Assembly (NCBI GenBank): GCA_037128595.1
Contig: JBAXWB010000005.1
Span: 62,001 to 126,000 of the forward strand
Direction: 5' to 3'
Length of the DNA: 64,000 bases
DNA from: a bacterium
Lineage (GTDB): Bacteria > Verrucomicrobiota > Kiritimatiellia > CAIKKV01 > CAITUY01
Positions 41,648-51,257 of the stretch are shown here, piece by piece (the first letter of the stretch is position 1; the number at the start of each line of letters is the position of its first letter). The position numbers and the translations under genes are program-made. Under the pieces are notes generated by a model. That model was not told the origin of the DNA, did not search any database, and saw nothing but the letters and a program-made list of their open reading frames with translations.

Positions 41648-44089
41648 ATGAAAACGGACGGGAAACACAAGATATTCATGATCGGGACCACCCATTTCGA
41701 CCCGGTGTGGATGTGGACCTGGGACGAGGGGATGGCGTCGATCCGGTCCACGTTCCGGTCAGCGCTTGATCGCATGAAGGAAGACCCCGGCTTTATCTAT
41801 TCGTTCAGTTGTCCGCCTGTGTTTGAGTGGATCAGGGAAGTTGATCCCCCCATGTTTGAGGAGATCCGGCAACGCGTGCAGGAAGGGCGTTGGGATTTGG
41901 TGGAAGGGTGGTGGTTGCAGCCGGATTGCACGCTCCTTTCCGGCGAGAGTTATGTCCGGCAGGGGCTTTATGGGCAACGGTATCTCCTGGAGCATTTTGG
42001 GAAAACCGCCACGTCAGGGTTTAATACCGACAGTTTCGGGCATAGTGCGATGCTTCCTCAAATCTACAAGAAGTCGGGTATGGATTCATATGTCTTCGGG
42101 CGTCCTTCCCCGACAGAGAAGGCCCTTCCTGGCCCGATGTTCATGTGGGAAAGTCCTGACGGCAGCCGGTTGCTCGCGTTCCGGTGCGGCAGCGACGGAG
42201 CAAATGCGTATCCTTTGAATGTTAAAGAAAGCATTGATGAATTGGGTGCCGCCATCGGCAAGATCGGTCACGACATGCTGATGATCTATGGCGTGTCCAA
42301 CCATGGCGGGGCTCCGACCAGGAAGTCTATTGCGGAGATCAGGTCTGCAATGGGTGATGCCGACAAGGGGTATGACATCGGGTTCAGTTCCGTGGCTGGT
42401 TTCTGCAACCAGCAGGATCGGGATCGTCTTCCGGTGGTCGCTGGCGAACTACTGGTGAAGGCCTTTGGGGTGTTCAGTAATCACACGGAAGTGAAAGCCA
42501 ATAACCGGCGTGGCGAATACGCCCTGCTCAATGCTGAACCGTTTGCCCTGGCCGCCAGTTGGCTGTCGAAAAGGCGCTACCCGGCCGAGGCCCTTACCCA
42601 GTGCTGGAAGGATCTGCTGTTTAATCAGTTCCACGATATCATCGGGGGGGCGAGTGTCCGGCCCGCCTACGTCGACGCGCGTAACTTGCATGGGCGCGCC
42701 ATGCAAACGGCCAGGGAGATCATCCATTTTTCGTTGCAATCCATCACCCGGACGATTGACACGTCGCGGGCGGGCTTTCCTCTGGTTGTTTGGAATCCGA
42801 ACACCTTCGACGTTGATACGGCCGTGGAGGCCGAATTGCAATGGGCGTGGGAATTCGGCTGGTACAACGGGCCTCTCAAGGTGTTGGATCACAACGGCAA
42901 GGTGATCGCCTGTCAGGTCATCAAGGAAATCTCAGGGCTGCCGCGATTCCGGTCCCGATTCGTGTTCAGGGACACCGTGCCGTCGGTGGGCTACAAGGTC
43001 TATTATATTCAACAGGAAGCGCAACCTGCCGAACTTTCACAGCCGATGAACGCCACGCCGGCAGTGATCGAAAACCGCCGCTACCGGGTCACCATTGATC
43101 AGGTTGTTGGCGGCATTGCCTCGGTCTTTGACAAGCAGCTTGGACGCAATGTGATGGCGGAGATGGCGAAGCCTGTGGTGCGAGGTGACAAGGGTGACAC
43201 CTGGGCCTTTAATATCAAGACCTACGGCGATGTCCCTGGTTATTTCAAAACAGATTCAGTTACATTGATCGAAAACGGGCCGGTCAGATCCGTGGTTCGC
43301 ATCAAGTCTCACTACCACCATTCATCCCTGGAGCAGGACATTATCCTTTACCAGGATTCGGAGGCCATCGAAGGGACTTTCAAGGTCCATTGGCGGGAAA
43401 AACGGCTGGCATTAAAATTGAATTTCACCGCTGAAATGCAAGCCCCGACCGTGACGTCGGCCGTTCCGTATGGCTCGGTGGAAAGGCCGAATGACGGGCA
43501 GGAAGTCCCTGCGGGAGAGTGGTTGGACCTGTCGGAAGGCGGACTGGGAGCGGCCATCCTTACCGACAGCGTGTTTGCCTATGATGTCAAGGGTGCGACG
43601 GCAGGGTTGACCCTGCTACGCTCATGTATCTTTGCCCATCACGGACACCCGATGCAGCGAAACCAGATTGATGAAACGAAGGATTGGGAGCATCAGGAGC
43701 AGGGGATACGGGAAGGCGCCTGGAAAGTGATCTTGCACGATGGCGATTGGCGAAAGGCGCAGATTCCCAAACATGCCGTAGGCTTCAATAATCCCGTCAT
43801 TACCATTGCCGAAGCCAACCACCCGGGAAGCCGGCCCAATGAAGCTTCGCTGATCCGTGTGGAGGCGGACACTTCATTGGTCACGGTCGTGAAGAAGGCG
43901 GAGGATGACGATGGCATTGTGCTGCGGTTGTACGAGTATGCCGGGCGCCAGGATGAGGTGAAGATTAAGGTGACGGTCCTTGAAAAGGAAATTCGTCTTC
44001 CTGTTAGTAAGTACGAAATCAAGACCATCAAACTCGAGCAGGGGGGGGCAGGGCGGACGGTTGAAACGGATTTAATAGAAAGATCATGA
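41648..44089 (+). CDS. GH38 alpha-mannosidase
   Basis: 813 aa, no signal peptide. N-terminal GTTHFDPVWMWTWDEGMASIRSTFRSALD supplies the zinc-binding His-x-Asp of GH38. The nucleophile region GFNTDSFGHSAMLPQIYKKSG has Asp128. The next His/Asp-rich block NQFHDIIGGASVRPAYVDARN, a GH38 hallmark, is present near residue 320. The C-terminal beta-sandwich domains follow (YHHSSLEQDIILYQDSEAIEG). A cytoplasmic retaining alpha-mannosidase removing mannose from short oligosaccharides is the natural reading; some relatives prefer other alpha-linked sugars. Paired with the aminotransferase. Confidence 0.92.
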   Translation: MKTDGKHKIFMIGTTHFDPVWMWTWDEGMASIRSTFRSALDRMKEDPGFIYSFSCPPVFEWIREVDPPMFEEIRQRVQEGRWDLVEGWWLQPDCTLLSGESYVRQGLYGQRYLLEHFGKTATSGFNTDSFGHSAMLPQIYKKSGMDSYVFGRPSPTEKALPGPMFMWESPDGSRLLAFRCGSDGANAYPLNVKESIDELGAAIGKIGHDMLMIYGVSNHGGAPTRKSIAEIRSAMGDADKGYDIGFSSVAGFCNQQDRDRLPVVAGELLVKAFGVFSNHTEVKANNRRGEYALLNAEPFALAASWLSKRRYPAEALTQCWKDLLFNQFHDIIGGASVRPAYVDARNLHGRAMQTAREIIHFSLQSITRTIDTSRAGFPLVVWNPNTFDVDTAVEAELQWAWEFGWYNGPLKVLDHNGKVIACQVIKEISGLPRFRSRFVFRDTVPSVGYKVYYIQQEAQPAELSQPMNATPAVIENRRYRVTIDQVVGGIASVFDKQLGRNVMAEMAKPVVRGDKGDTWAFNIKTYGDVPGYFKTDSVTLIENGPVRSVVRIKSHYHHSSLEQDIILYQDSEAIEGTFKVHWREKRLALKLNFTAEMQAPTVTSAVPYGSVERPNDGQEVPAGEWLDLSEGGLGAAILTDSVFAYDVKGATAGLTLLRSCIFAHHGHPMQRNQIDETKDWEHQEQGIREGAWKVILHDGDWRKAQIPKHAVGFNNPVITIAEANHPGSRPNEASLIRVEADTSLVTVVKKAEDDDGIVLRLYEYAGRQDEVKIKVTVLEKEIRLPVSKYEIKTIKLEQGGAGRTVETDLIERS

Positions 44090-44134
44090 TGAATAAGCAA
44101 CTTGTGAACCTTGGAGTGATAAAAGGGGGGGATT

Positions 44135-46685
44135 ATGAAGACAAAACTAGTTGCAGTCGGGTTTTTCATGATGGTGTGCGTGAGTGCCATGGCGACGACA
44201 CGATACGTTGTGCCGCCGGGCGGGGGCCATGTTCCGGTATCGCCCTATGCCAGTTGGGCTGATGCCGCAACCAATCTTCATGCCGTGATGGCCGTTGCGG
44301 TGGGGGGCGATACGGTGCTGGTGACGAATGGGGTCTACATCCTGACCAATCAAATCACTCTTGCGACCAACATTACGATCAGAAGTGATAATAACGGGTT
44401 GCTTGACCGTGACGGCGTGATCGTGAATGGAGGATTTCCGAATAATTCCAACCGCTGTTTTACGCTAAGTTTTTCCAATGCCGTGGTGGAGGGATTAACA
44501 ATCACCAATGGCTATGTTGTTGGAAACGGGGGTGGTGTCTATATTACTGCCGGCACCTTGCGGAATTGTCTGGTGACGGGCAATACGGCCACCAATGGCA
44601 GCGGGGGCGGGGTGTATGCGACTGGGGCAAGAAGTTTGATCACGAATTGCGACGTTTTTGCCAACCTTGCGCTCTGTGGCAGCAGTGCAGCAGTGGGTGG
44701 GGGTGGGGTTAAATTGTCCACTTCAGCGTCACTGTGGAACAGTCGTATTATGTACAATAATTCCCCTATTTACTGGTCGGGGGGCGGCGGGGTTAACTGT
44801 GATGGGGCGGCATGGGTGGTTAACTGTAGCGTTATCAGCAACAAAGTAGGGACGGACTATAATGCTGGCGGTAGCAACGCTCCATGCACAGGCTGGCCTT
44901 TTGCGGGGTCGGGGTATGCCTATGGTGGTGGCGGAGTGTGGGCTAATGGTACGAATGCTCTGACATTGCGAAATTGTCTGATTTTGGGAAATGGCAGGGG
45001 TGCCGGAATCACTGCGGCGGGGGTGGGCTCTCAAGGCGGGAGTGCGGTTATTGAAAACTGTACAATTGTTGCTAATATTGGAGATGGCATCGGGGCCGGT
45101 AGCCCCAGCACGTATAACGTTACCAATACAATTTCTTTCTATAATACGGGCGAAGCGATGAGGCCATCATCACTGGCCGTAGCAAGCAATATCACGCTCA
45201 TTACCGTCAATTGCTGTATGACAAGTACCAATTATGTGACGGGTGGGTCGGGCAACATCATCCTATCTCCGGCATTTGTGCAGCGTGCCAGCGGAGATTA
45301 CCGGTTGGCGCCTTGGTCGCGCGGGGTCGATGCGGGGCACTGGCAGTCCTGGATGACCAATGCCACCGACTTGGCGGGGCAGCCACGGATCAGCGCGAAT
45401 AACCTGCCGGACATGGGCGCTTATGAGACAACCGCCGTTGGCCCCCCTACGATCCATTACGTGGCGAATAGTGGGCAGACGCCGGTAAGTCCCTTCACTA
45501 ATGGGTGGGCGTCGGCCGCCAACAATATTCAGGATGCTGTCAATGTGATGAGTGAAGGTGCAACGGTGCTGGTCAAGAGTGGGGTTTATACGCTGACCAA
45601 TCAAATTGCATTAGGCTACGCTACGCTCCGTAGTGATAAAAACGGCGCTTTGGACCGTGACGGAACCATTATCAATGGGAACTTTCCGAATACCACTAAT
45701 CGCTGTTTCACGCTGAACCACGCTGACGGGGTGATAGAAGGATTTACAATCACCAACGGGTACGCCCTGGGTGATGGCGGCGGGGTCTATATGAACAGTG
45801 GGGCCTTGCATAGTTGCTTGGTGACGGGGAACACGGCCAGCAATGGTAGCGGCGGTGGGGTTTATGCGACCGGGCCCGGTGCGATGATTACCAACTGTGA
45901 GATTGTGCACAACGCATGTGTTTTTACTAATACCCCCAATTATCTGCTGGGCGGGGGAGGAGTCCGGTTAACCAACGGGGCAACAATGCGGAATAGTCTC
46001 ATCATGTACAACAATTCCCCTGTCTATTGGTCGGCTGGAGGTGGGATATATTGTGATGCGGGTTCGGTGGTGATGAATTGCAGCATCATCAGCAACAAGA
46101 TAGGGGCGACTTATGGGGGTGGTAGCTCAGCCACGCATGCCTGGGGGGGGGGGCGGGATATGGGTCAATGGCGCCAGTAATCTGTTGCGCAACTGTCTGA
46201 TTGTGGGAAACGGCTCAGGAGCAGGGGACAGAGGGGGCGGCGTCGGCGGGCAGGGTGCAGGCGCTTCCATTGAGAATTGCACGATTGTGAGTAATTTTGC
46301 TTCGGGCATCGGGGCGGTAACTGCAAATTCAAATAATTACCAGGTCGTAAACACCATTTCTTATTTCAATGTCGGGGCCGCGATGTATCCGGGGTCTAAC
46401 GGCGTTCTTAATGTGTCCAATAGCTGTGTGACAAGCACCAACTATGTGACGAGCGGCGCAGGGAACATCACCAATAACCCGCTGTTTATGAACGTGGCGG
46501 GCGGGAATTACCGGCTGATCAAGACCTCTCCCTGCGTTAATGCTGGCGTGAATCAGGCATGGATGATGGGAGCGTTGGATTTGGATGGGGCCCTGCGTAT
46601 TTCCCCCAAAGTTGGCGGTACGGTGGATATCGGTGCGTATGAGTTTTATTTTTCCGCGTCAGGGACGCTCCTCTCGGTCCAATGA
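44135..46685 (+). pseudogene. Third modular beta-helix gene, frameshifted at an 11-G tract
   Basis: The first frame (44135-46180, 681 codons) starts with signal peptide MKTKLVAVGFFMMVCVSAMA, then one complete beta-helix module and half of a second, ending in out-of-frame GRDMGQWRQ. The frame displaced by one base continues the module to 46685 (GIWVNGASNLLRNCLIVGN to VDIGAYEFYFSASGTLLSVQ). The break is at an 11-G run (46143-46153). Ten Gs would restore an 849-residue, two-module protein, close to the 828 residues of the 27950 gene. It may be a true mutation, a switchable tract or a sequencing error. Module 1 resembles module 1 of the 30472 gene. Confidence 0.75.
46143..46153 (+). repeat. Homopolymeric G(11) tract inside coding sequence
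   Basis: Eleven consecutive Gs encode the Gly run of a beta-helix rung. Sister modules use mixed Gly codons here, for example at 31262-31275. Gain or loss of one G switches the reading frame between full-length and truncated products. Other in-frame G runs are G(10) at 31375-31384 and G(9) at 12401-12409. Confidence 0.85.
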
Positions 46686-46728
46686 GATCGGTTGTTTTTT
46701 TCTGGTAATTTTAAACTATTAAGGACAG

Positions 46729-46748
46729 GATATCTACAAGTAGATATC
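46729..46748 (+). promoter_or_regulatory. Perfect palindromic operator (TCTAC type, copy 3)
   Basis: GATATCTACAAGTAGATATC has perfect 9-bp arms around AA. It shares the core TCTACnrrTAGATA with the sites at 19581 and 27818. It lies 19 bp before the GH4 start and just upstream of its ribosome site (AGGAG, 46758-46762), a position suited to repression. A T-rich run (46694-46701) and TATTAA (46717-46722) upstream are weak promoter candidates. Confidence 0.65.
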
Positions 46749-46767
46749 AAACAGTATAGGAGTAAGC

Positions 46768-48153
46768 ATGAAGATTACGATTATTGGCGGTGGCTCGTAT
46801 TGTTGGACCCCAACGTTTTTCCGCGACCTTGTTTGCACGGAGGGACTTGAAGGCAGCGAAATTTGTCTGGAAGATATCAATCCGACTCACCTCAACGACC
46901 TGCACCGCTGCTGTCAGGCCATCCTCGTGCAACTTGGCAAGACCAAGCAATTCAAACTCAGCGCCACTACCGATCTGGCTAAGGCCCTGCGTGGCACGAA
47001 TTATGCCATTATGACGCTGACGACGGGTGGCTATGACGCCATGGAACATGACCTGAAGATCCCCTACAAGTATGGCATTTACCAACCGGTGGGGGACACT
47101 GTCGGACCCGGTGGTATCTCCCGTTCGCTCCGGAACATTCCGGTGGTTGTCAATATTGCCAAACAGATGGAGAAATATTGTCCTGAGGCCTGGTTGCTTA
47201 ATATTACCAATCCCATGTCAACGTTGACGCGCTGTGTTGGACGCGAGACCAAAATCCGATGCATAGGCCTGTGTCATGAGCTTTATGGCACCCTGGCCAA
47301 GCTGCAAAAAATGCTCGGCTGCAATGATTGGCGCAAGGACTTTGACTGCGTGAGCGTCGGGGTTAATCATCTGCCCTGGATCATCCGCCTGCGTTACCTT
47401 GGTAAAGATGCGTTCCCGGTGCTCCAGCAGGCCTTGCGTGATGGAAAGCTTCCGTCCGATAGCCCGGCCCCCGGGACCGCCCTTGATCACACGATGATGG
47501 GATCTAATCAGGTGAAGTTCGCCTTGTTCCAGGCCTATAAGGCGCTCCCCGCCGCCGAAGACCGACATCTGGTGGAGTTCTTTCCATACTTCTGCACCGC
47601 CAAGATGCGCAAGGGGGCTGCGATGGGCGTCAAGTTGACGACCATGGAAGAACGGCGCAACAGCCACACTCCTTCCTGGAAAAAAAGAGTGGCCGGGATT
47701 ACCAGTGGTGAAATCAAGATTGAGGCGACGGTTTCCAGGGAATCCGCCTCGAAAGTGATCGCCGCGTTGGATGGGCAGGGGGAATGGAAGGATGTCATCA
47801 ATATTCCCAATGCTGGCCAGGTGCCGGGCATTGCTCGTGATGTGGTGATTGAGACCATGGGGATCATCAGCCGCGATCACGCTTACGGGCTGCCCGTGGG
47901 CGATGTTCCGCCAGCCATCCTCACACAGATCGAGCGCCATGCCACGAACCAGGAAATGACAGTGGAGGCCGCTATCACAGGTGACCGCAGTCTGGTTCAT
48001 CAGGTGATGCTGAATGATCCCCTTTGCGGGTCCATCGGGGATTTCCGGCAGATGGAAAAGATGATGAATGAAATGTTGGAGGCGAACCGCCAATGGTTGC
48101 CGCAGTTCTTCGGCAAGGACAGCAAGCCGCGTCAGCAGAGGAGGAAGTCATGA
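46768..48153 (+). CDS. GH4 NAD-dependent alpha/beta-glycosidase
   Basis: 461 aa. N-terminal MKITIIGGGSYCWTPTFFRDL is the NAD-binding fold of GH4. Cys169-His170 in GLCHELYG is the metal-binding Cys-His pair, with the second His in SVGVNHLPWI. NITNPMSTLTR is the typical substrate loop. GH4 enzymes use NAD+ and Mn2+ and an oxidation-elimination mechanism on alpha- or beta-glycosides, some phosphorylated; the substrate cannot be fixed here. It is the first gene of a long plus-strand operon and overlaps the next gene as ATGA (48150-48153). Two broken GH4 relatives lie at 18398 and 24547. Confidence 0.9.
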   Translation: MKITIIGGGSYCWTPTFFRDLVCTEGLEGSEICLEDINPTHLNDLHRCCQAILVQLGKTKQFKLSATTDLAKALRGTNYAIMTLTTGGYDAMEHDLKIPYKYGIYQPVGDTVGPGGISRSLRNIPVVVNIAKQMEKYCPEAWLLNITNPMSTLTRCVGRETKIRCIGLCHELYGTLAKLQKMLGCNDWRKDFDCVSVGVNHLPWIIRLRYLGKDAFPVLQQALRDGKLPSDSPAPGTALDHTMMGSNQVKFALFQAYKALPAAEDRHLVEFFPYFCTAKMRKGAAMGVKLTTMEERRNSHTPSWKKRVAGITSGEIKIEATVSRESASKVIAALDGQGEWKDVINIPNAGQVPGIARDVVIETMGIISRDHAYGLPVGDVPPAILTQIERHATNQEMTVEAAITGDRSLVHQVMLNDPLCGSIGDFRQMEKMMNEMLEANRQWLPQFFGKDSKPRQQRRKS

Positions 48154-49088
48154 GTAAACCCTTTACATTTGAACCGTCGAAGTGGGTTCCGTTTGGCGAC
48201 AAAGCCGTTTGTGACCGGGTGCGCCGTATTCCCCGCGCGGAGCTGGATAAGCACCCGAATCCGGATTTCAAAATTAAGATCATATCGGATGCGATGGCCG
48301 GTTGGATTGGCAACTTTGATCGATTCCGCCGCATTCAGGAGGCAGGGTTGGCCGGTCGCCCCATCGTGTTGATTATGGGCAACCCTAATCCGGGCTACCG
48401 TCAACTGGCATGGTCCCTGAACGCCTGCCAGGTTGATTGCCGCAGGTTGCATGTGTTCATCATGGATGAGTGGGCTGATCAGGATGGAACCATTGCCCCC
48501 GAGTCCTACCCGCAGGGGTTCATGCACGCGTTCAAGAAATACTTCTATAATGAGTTGGATCCCGCGATCCGCCCGCCGGAATCGCAAATGGTGGGGCCCA
48601 CCAACGCCAATATCCATCACTACCAGAAAATGATCGCCGACGTCGGTGGCTGCGACGTCTGTTATAGCGGGCCGGGCTGGAACGGACACATCGCGTTTAT
48701 TGAGCCCGATGCGCCCGAGTTTGCGGCCGCCTCGCTTGACGAGTGGAAGCAGATGGGGGCCCGGGTGGTAACGCTCAGCCCGTTCACGATCGCCCAGAAC
48801 TCGCTGCACGCCTCCTTTGGCTACAGCGGCGACATGGCCAACGTCCCGCCCAAGGCGGCGACGATCGGCCCGCTGGAAGTGCTCTCGGCCAAACACCGCA
48901 TGGAGTTCCACAGCTTGGCTACCCAGGGGACACGCGTCTCGTGGCAGCGCTTCATCTCGCGGCTGATCCTGCATGGGCCCGTGACCCCGCGCGTTCCGGC
49001 CTCGATCCTGCAAACAGTTCGTACCGATGTCTATGTTTCGGAAAGTATCGCCCGCGATATCGAGCCGGTGTGGTACGAAGGATATTAA
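48150..49088 (+). CDS. NagB-like glucosamine-6-phosphate deaminase/isomerase family protein
   Basis: About 312 aa from the ATG overlapping the GH4 stop; an upstream in-frame GTG at 48093 lies wholly within GH4. The NagB/6-phosphogluconolactonase superfamily signature is present: HVFIMDEWADQDG and the active-site loop SGPGWNGHIAFIEPD (usual form G-G-x-D/N-GHIAFNEP). Extra sequence at both ends makes it larger than E. coli NagB (266 aa). It probably converts an aminosugar phosphate or related sugar phosphate to a keto form after GH4 action. Exact substrate uncertain; the translational coupling suggests a shared pathway step. Confidence 0.8.
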   Translation: MSKPFTFEPSKWVPFGDKAVCDRVRRIPRAELDKHPNPDFKIKIISDAMAGWIGNFDRFRRIQEAGLAGRPIVLIMGNPNPGYRQLAWSLNACQVDCRRLHVFIMDEWADQDGTIAPESYPQGFMHAFKKYFYNELDPAIRPPESQMVGPTNANIHHYQKMIADVGGCDVCYSGPGWNGHIAFIEPDAPEFAAASLDEWKQMGARVVTLSPFTIAQNSLHASFGYSGDMANVPPKAATIGPLEVLSAKHRMEFHSLATQGTRVSWQRFISRLILHGPVTPRVPASILQTVRTDVYVSESIARDIEPVWYEGY

Positions 49089-49101
49089 GAAAGGGGCACC
49101 T

Positions 49102-50385
49102 ATGAGTGAGTCGAAGGAAAAGATGGATTGGTTTGTCAAAGCACGCTACGGCATGTTCATTCACTATGGCCTGTATAGTGAGCTGGGTCGCGGCGAATGG
49201 GTGATGAACAAGGAACGCATCAGTCATTCTGAGATGCGGGCACAGGCGGCCAGGTTCAACCCCGTGAATTTCGATGCGGATGCGTTGTGCGACCTGGCCG
49301 TGGCGGGCGGGATGCGTTACGTGAATCTCACCACCATGCACCACGATGGTTTCCGGCTCTACGACACGGAGTTGTCGGACTTCAATTCCAAGCACTATTG
49401 TGGCCGGGACCTGGTGCAAGAGTTCGTGGAGGCGGCGCGGAAGCGGGGCTTGCGGATCGCTCTCTATCACTCCTTGAATAATTGGTTTGATAAACCGGAT
49501 TCCGTGGATGCCCTGGAAAATGAAGACGCCCGGCGCGAGTTTCTTGATAACACCTTCGCCCGGGTCCGCGAACTGGTGACGCGGTACAACCCGATTGATG
49601 TTCTGTGGTATGACGGCTGGTGGCCGTTCCGCGGCGAAGGCTGGCGTGCGAAGGAGTTAGATGCCATGGTCCGCCGTATTCAGCCGAACATTCTGATTAA
49701 CGGCAGGCATGGCGGAGATGGTGATTTCTCGACCCCCGAAGGCCACATGACGGCCCCCACGCCTTGGCGTCCGTGGGAAGCCTGCATGACGCTCAACAAC
49801 CACTGGGGCTACCACCGCGGGGATCACCTTTGGAAAAGTCCGAATGATGTGGTTGGCTTGTTGCACAAGGCGGCGGCGGCCCAGGGGAACCTCCTACTCA
49901 ACATCGGCCCCCGTGGTGATGGGACCATACCGGAGGAGTCCGTTAAGATCGTGAAGGCGGTTGGGGAGTGGTTGAGCCGTTGCGGGGAGTGCATTTTCGA
50001 TACCGACCGGTTCACCTGGGATCTGGAGGTCCGCGGAGATCACAAGGCGGACTGGTCATTGAACGGTCCCTTCACCCTGAAGGGGCGTTCGATGTATCAG
50101 CTGGTGCGGTATTGGCCCGGCCCGGAGCTGATTGTAGCCGGGTTGGATACCCGCGTCGAAGCCGTCTGGCTGCTGAGCGCAGCGGGAAAGCGGGCCTGCC
50201 AATTCACGCAGGAAAACGGCAAGGTAGTGGTCACGGGCCTGCCGGAAGCATCACCGGATCCCGTGTGTGCAGTCATGCGCTTCGACTGCCGTGAGACGCC
50301 TTCCATGTATCTGACCGGCGGCATGCGTGTGCCCAAAGTGCCGCATGCCCCGTATGACCCGCTTCCCTCTGATATCAAGGAGTAG
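49102..50385 (+). CDS. GH29 alpha-L-fucosidase
   Basis: About 427 aa; ATG 49102 with AAAGGGG upstream. N-terminal WFVKARYGMFIHYGLYSELGRGEWVMN is the GH29 barrel opening. TMHHDGFRLYDTELSDFN follows, and Asp171 in VLWYDGWWPF is the nucleophile position. GNLLLNIGPRGDGTIPEESVKIVKAVGEW is the family's closing segment, followed by a beta domain. No signal peptide, so it acts on imported fucosylated oligosaccharides. It lies 13 bp after the NagB-like gene. GH29 call is firm; alpha-L-fucose is the usual but not only substrate. Confidence 0.92.
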   Translation: MSESKEKMDWFVKARYGMFIHYGLYSELGRGEWVMNKERISHSEMRAQAARFNPVNFDADALCDLAVAGGMRYVNLTTMHHDGFRLYDTELSDFNSKHYCGRDLVQEFVEAARKRGLRIALYHSLNNWFDKPDSVDALENEDARREFLDNTFARVRELVTRYNPIDVLWYDGWWPFRGEGWRAKELDAMVRRIQPNILINGRHGGDGDFSTPEGHMTAPTPWRPWEACMTLNNHWGYHRGDHLWKSPNDVVGLLHKAAAAQGNLLLNIGPRGDGTIPEESVKIVKAVGEWLSRCGECIFDTDRFTWDLEVRGDHKADWSLNGPFTLKGRSMYQLVRYWPGPELIVAGLDTRVEAVWLLSAAGKRACQFTQENGKVVVTGLPEASPDPVCAVMRFDCRETPSMYLTGGMRVPKVPHAPYDPLPSDIKE

Positions 50386-50391
50386 CCTAGC

Positions 50392-51213
50392 ATGACACAA
50401 AGCACGAACGATGCGCCCCCACCCCAGGTCATCCAGACGAATCCGGCCATCGGGGAGCGGGGGGGCATACATGTTTACGGTGCCGATCCCTTCACACCCC
50501 GTCCCTATGTGCTGGGGATTCACGGGGGTGGGTGGTCCGCTGGCGATCAAACCGCCTATGGCGATGGGCGCCTGGGGCCGCTTGTCGAACGACTCGGGTT
50601 TTCGTTGGTGCTGGCAACGTATCGGCTCTGCCCCGAGTTCCCGTTTCCTTGTGCCTATGATGATCTCGTGCATTTGCTCGCCTGGCTCCGTGACAATGGA
50701 GCTTCGCGGGGGTTGGACCCTGAGCGGTGCGTCTTGTTCGGGGCTTCGGCGGGCGCGCATCTGGCCATGTTACTGGCAACTCGCGCAATGAAGGAAAACC
50801 GGCCGATGCCCGGCATCCGTGGCGTGGTTAACTATTGTGGGATTATGGATTTGCCAGCCCAATATGCCGCGGATAACGCGCGTGGCTCGAAATTGGTGGA
50901 GAATTTCCTTGGGGGCCCGCCGGAATCCAGGCAGGAATTGTATCGGGCAGGCTCCCCGATTTGTCATATCCATGCCCTTATGCCTCCCGTATGGATGGCG
51001 CATGGCACGGCCGATATCCAGGTTCCGATTGCGCAGTCGCGCGCGATGGCAAGCGCCTTGACGGCGGCAGGGTGTGACCTGAGTTATCTTGAAGCACGCG
51101 GGCTCGACCACACCATGATGGAAGTTGGCGCTGATGGGGGGGATATCGAACCCCACAAGTTGCTGTTTCAGGATGATGTGCGGCGGTTTATGAATCGGGT
51201 GCTGTCTTCGTGA
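50392..51213 (+). CDS. Alpha/beta-hydrolase esterase (HSL/acetyl-esterase type)
   Basis: 273 aa. LGIHGGGWSAGDQ is the oxyanion-hole HGGG motif. Ser119 in FGASAGAHLAM is the nucleophile, and His240 in GLDHTMMEV closes the triad. The Asp is probably in MAHGTADIQVPI. No signal peptide, so a cytoplasmic carboxylesterase, plausibly removing acetyl or other acyl esters from oligosaccharides. The start follows AAGGAG overlapping the GH29 stop region. Its stop overlaps the extended frame of the next gene. Confidence 0.88.
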   Translation: MTQSTNDAPPPQVIQTNPAIGERGGIHVYGADPFTPRPYVLGIHGGGWSAGDQTAYGDGRLGPLVERLGFSLVLATYRLCPEFPFPCAYDDLVHLLAWLRDNGASRGLDPERCVLFGASAGAHLAMLLATRAMKENRPMPGIRGVVNYCGIMDLPAQYAADNARGSKLVENFLGGPPESRQELYRAGSPICHIHALMPPVWMAHGTADIQVPIAQSRAMASALTAAGCDLSYLEARGLDHTMMEVGADGGDIEPHKLLFQDDVRRFMNRVLSS

Positions 51214-51257
51214 CTATGAATGTCGCTAATCGCTATTACATTAATAGGAAGATCAGG

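Noticed and set aside
48132-49139. 335-codon open frame on the minus strand
   Set aside because: Antisense to the NagB-like gene with its GHIAFIEP motif; no family features of its own.
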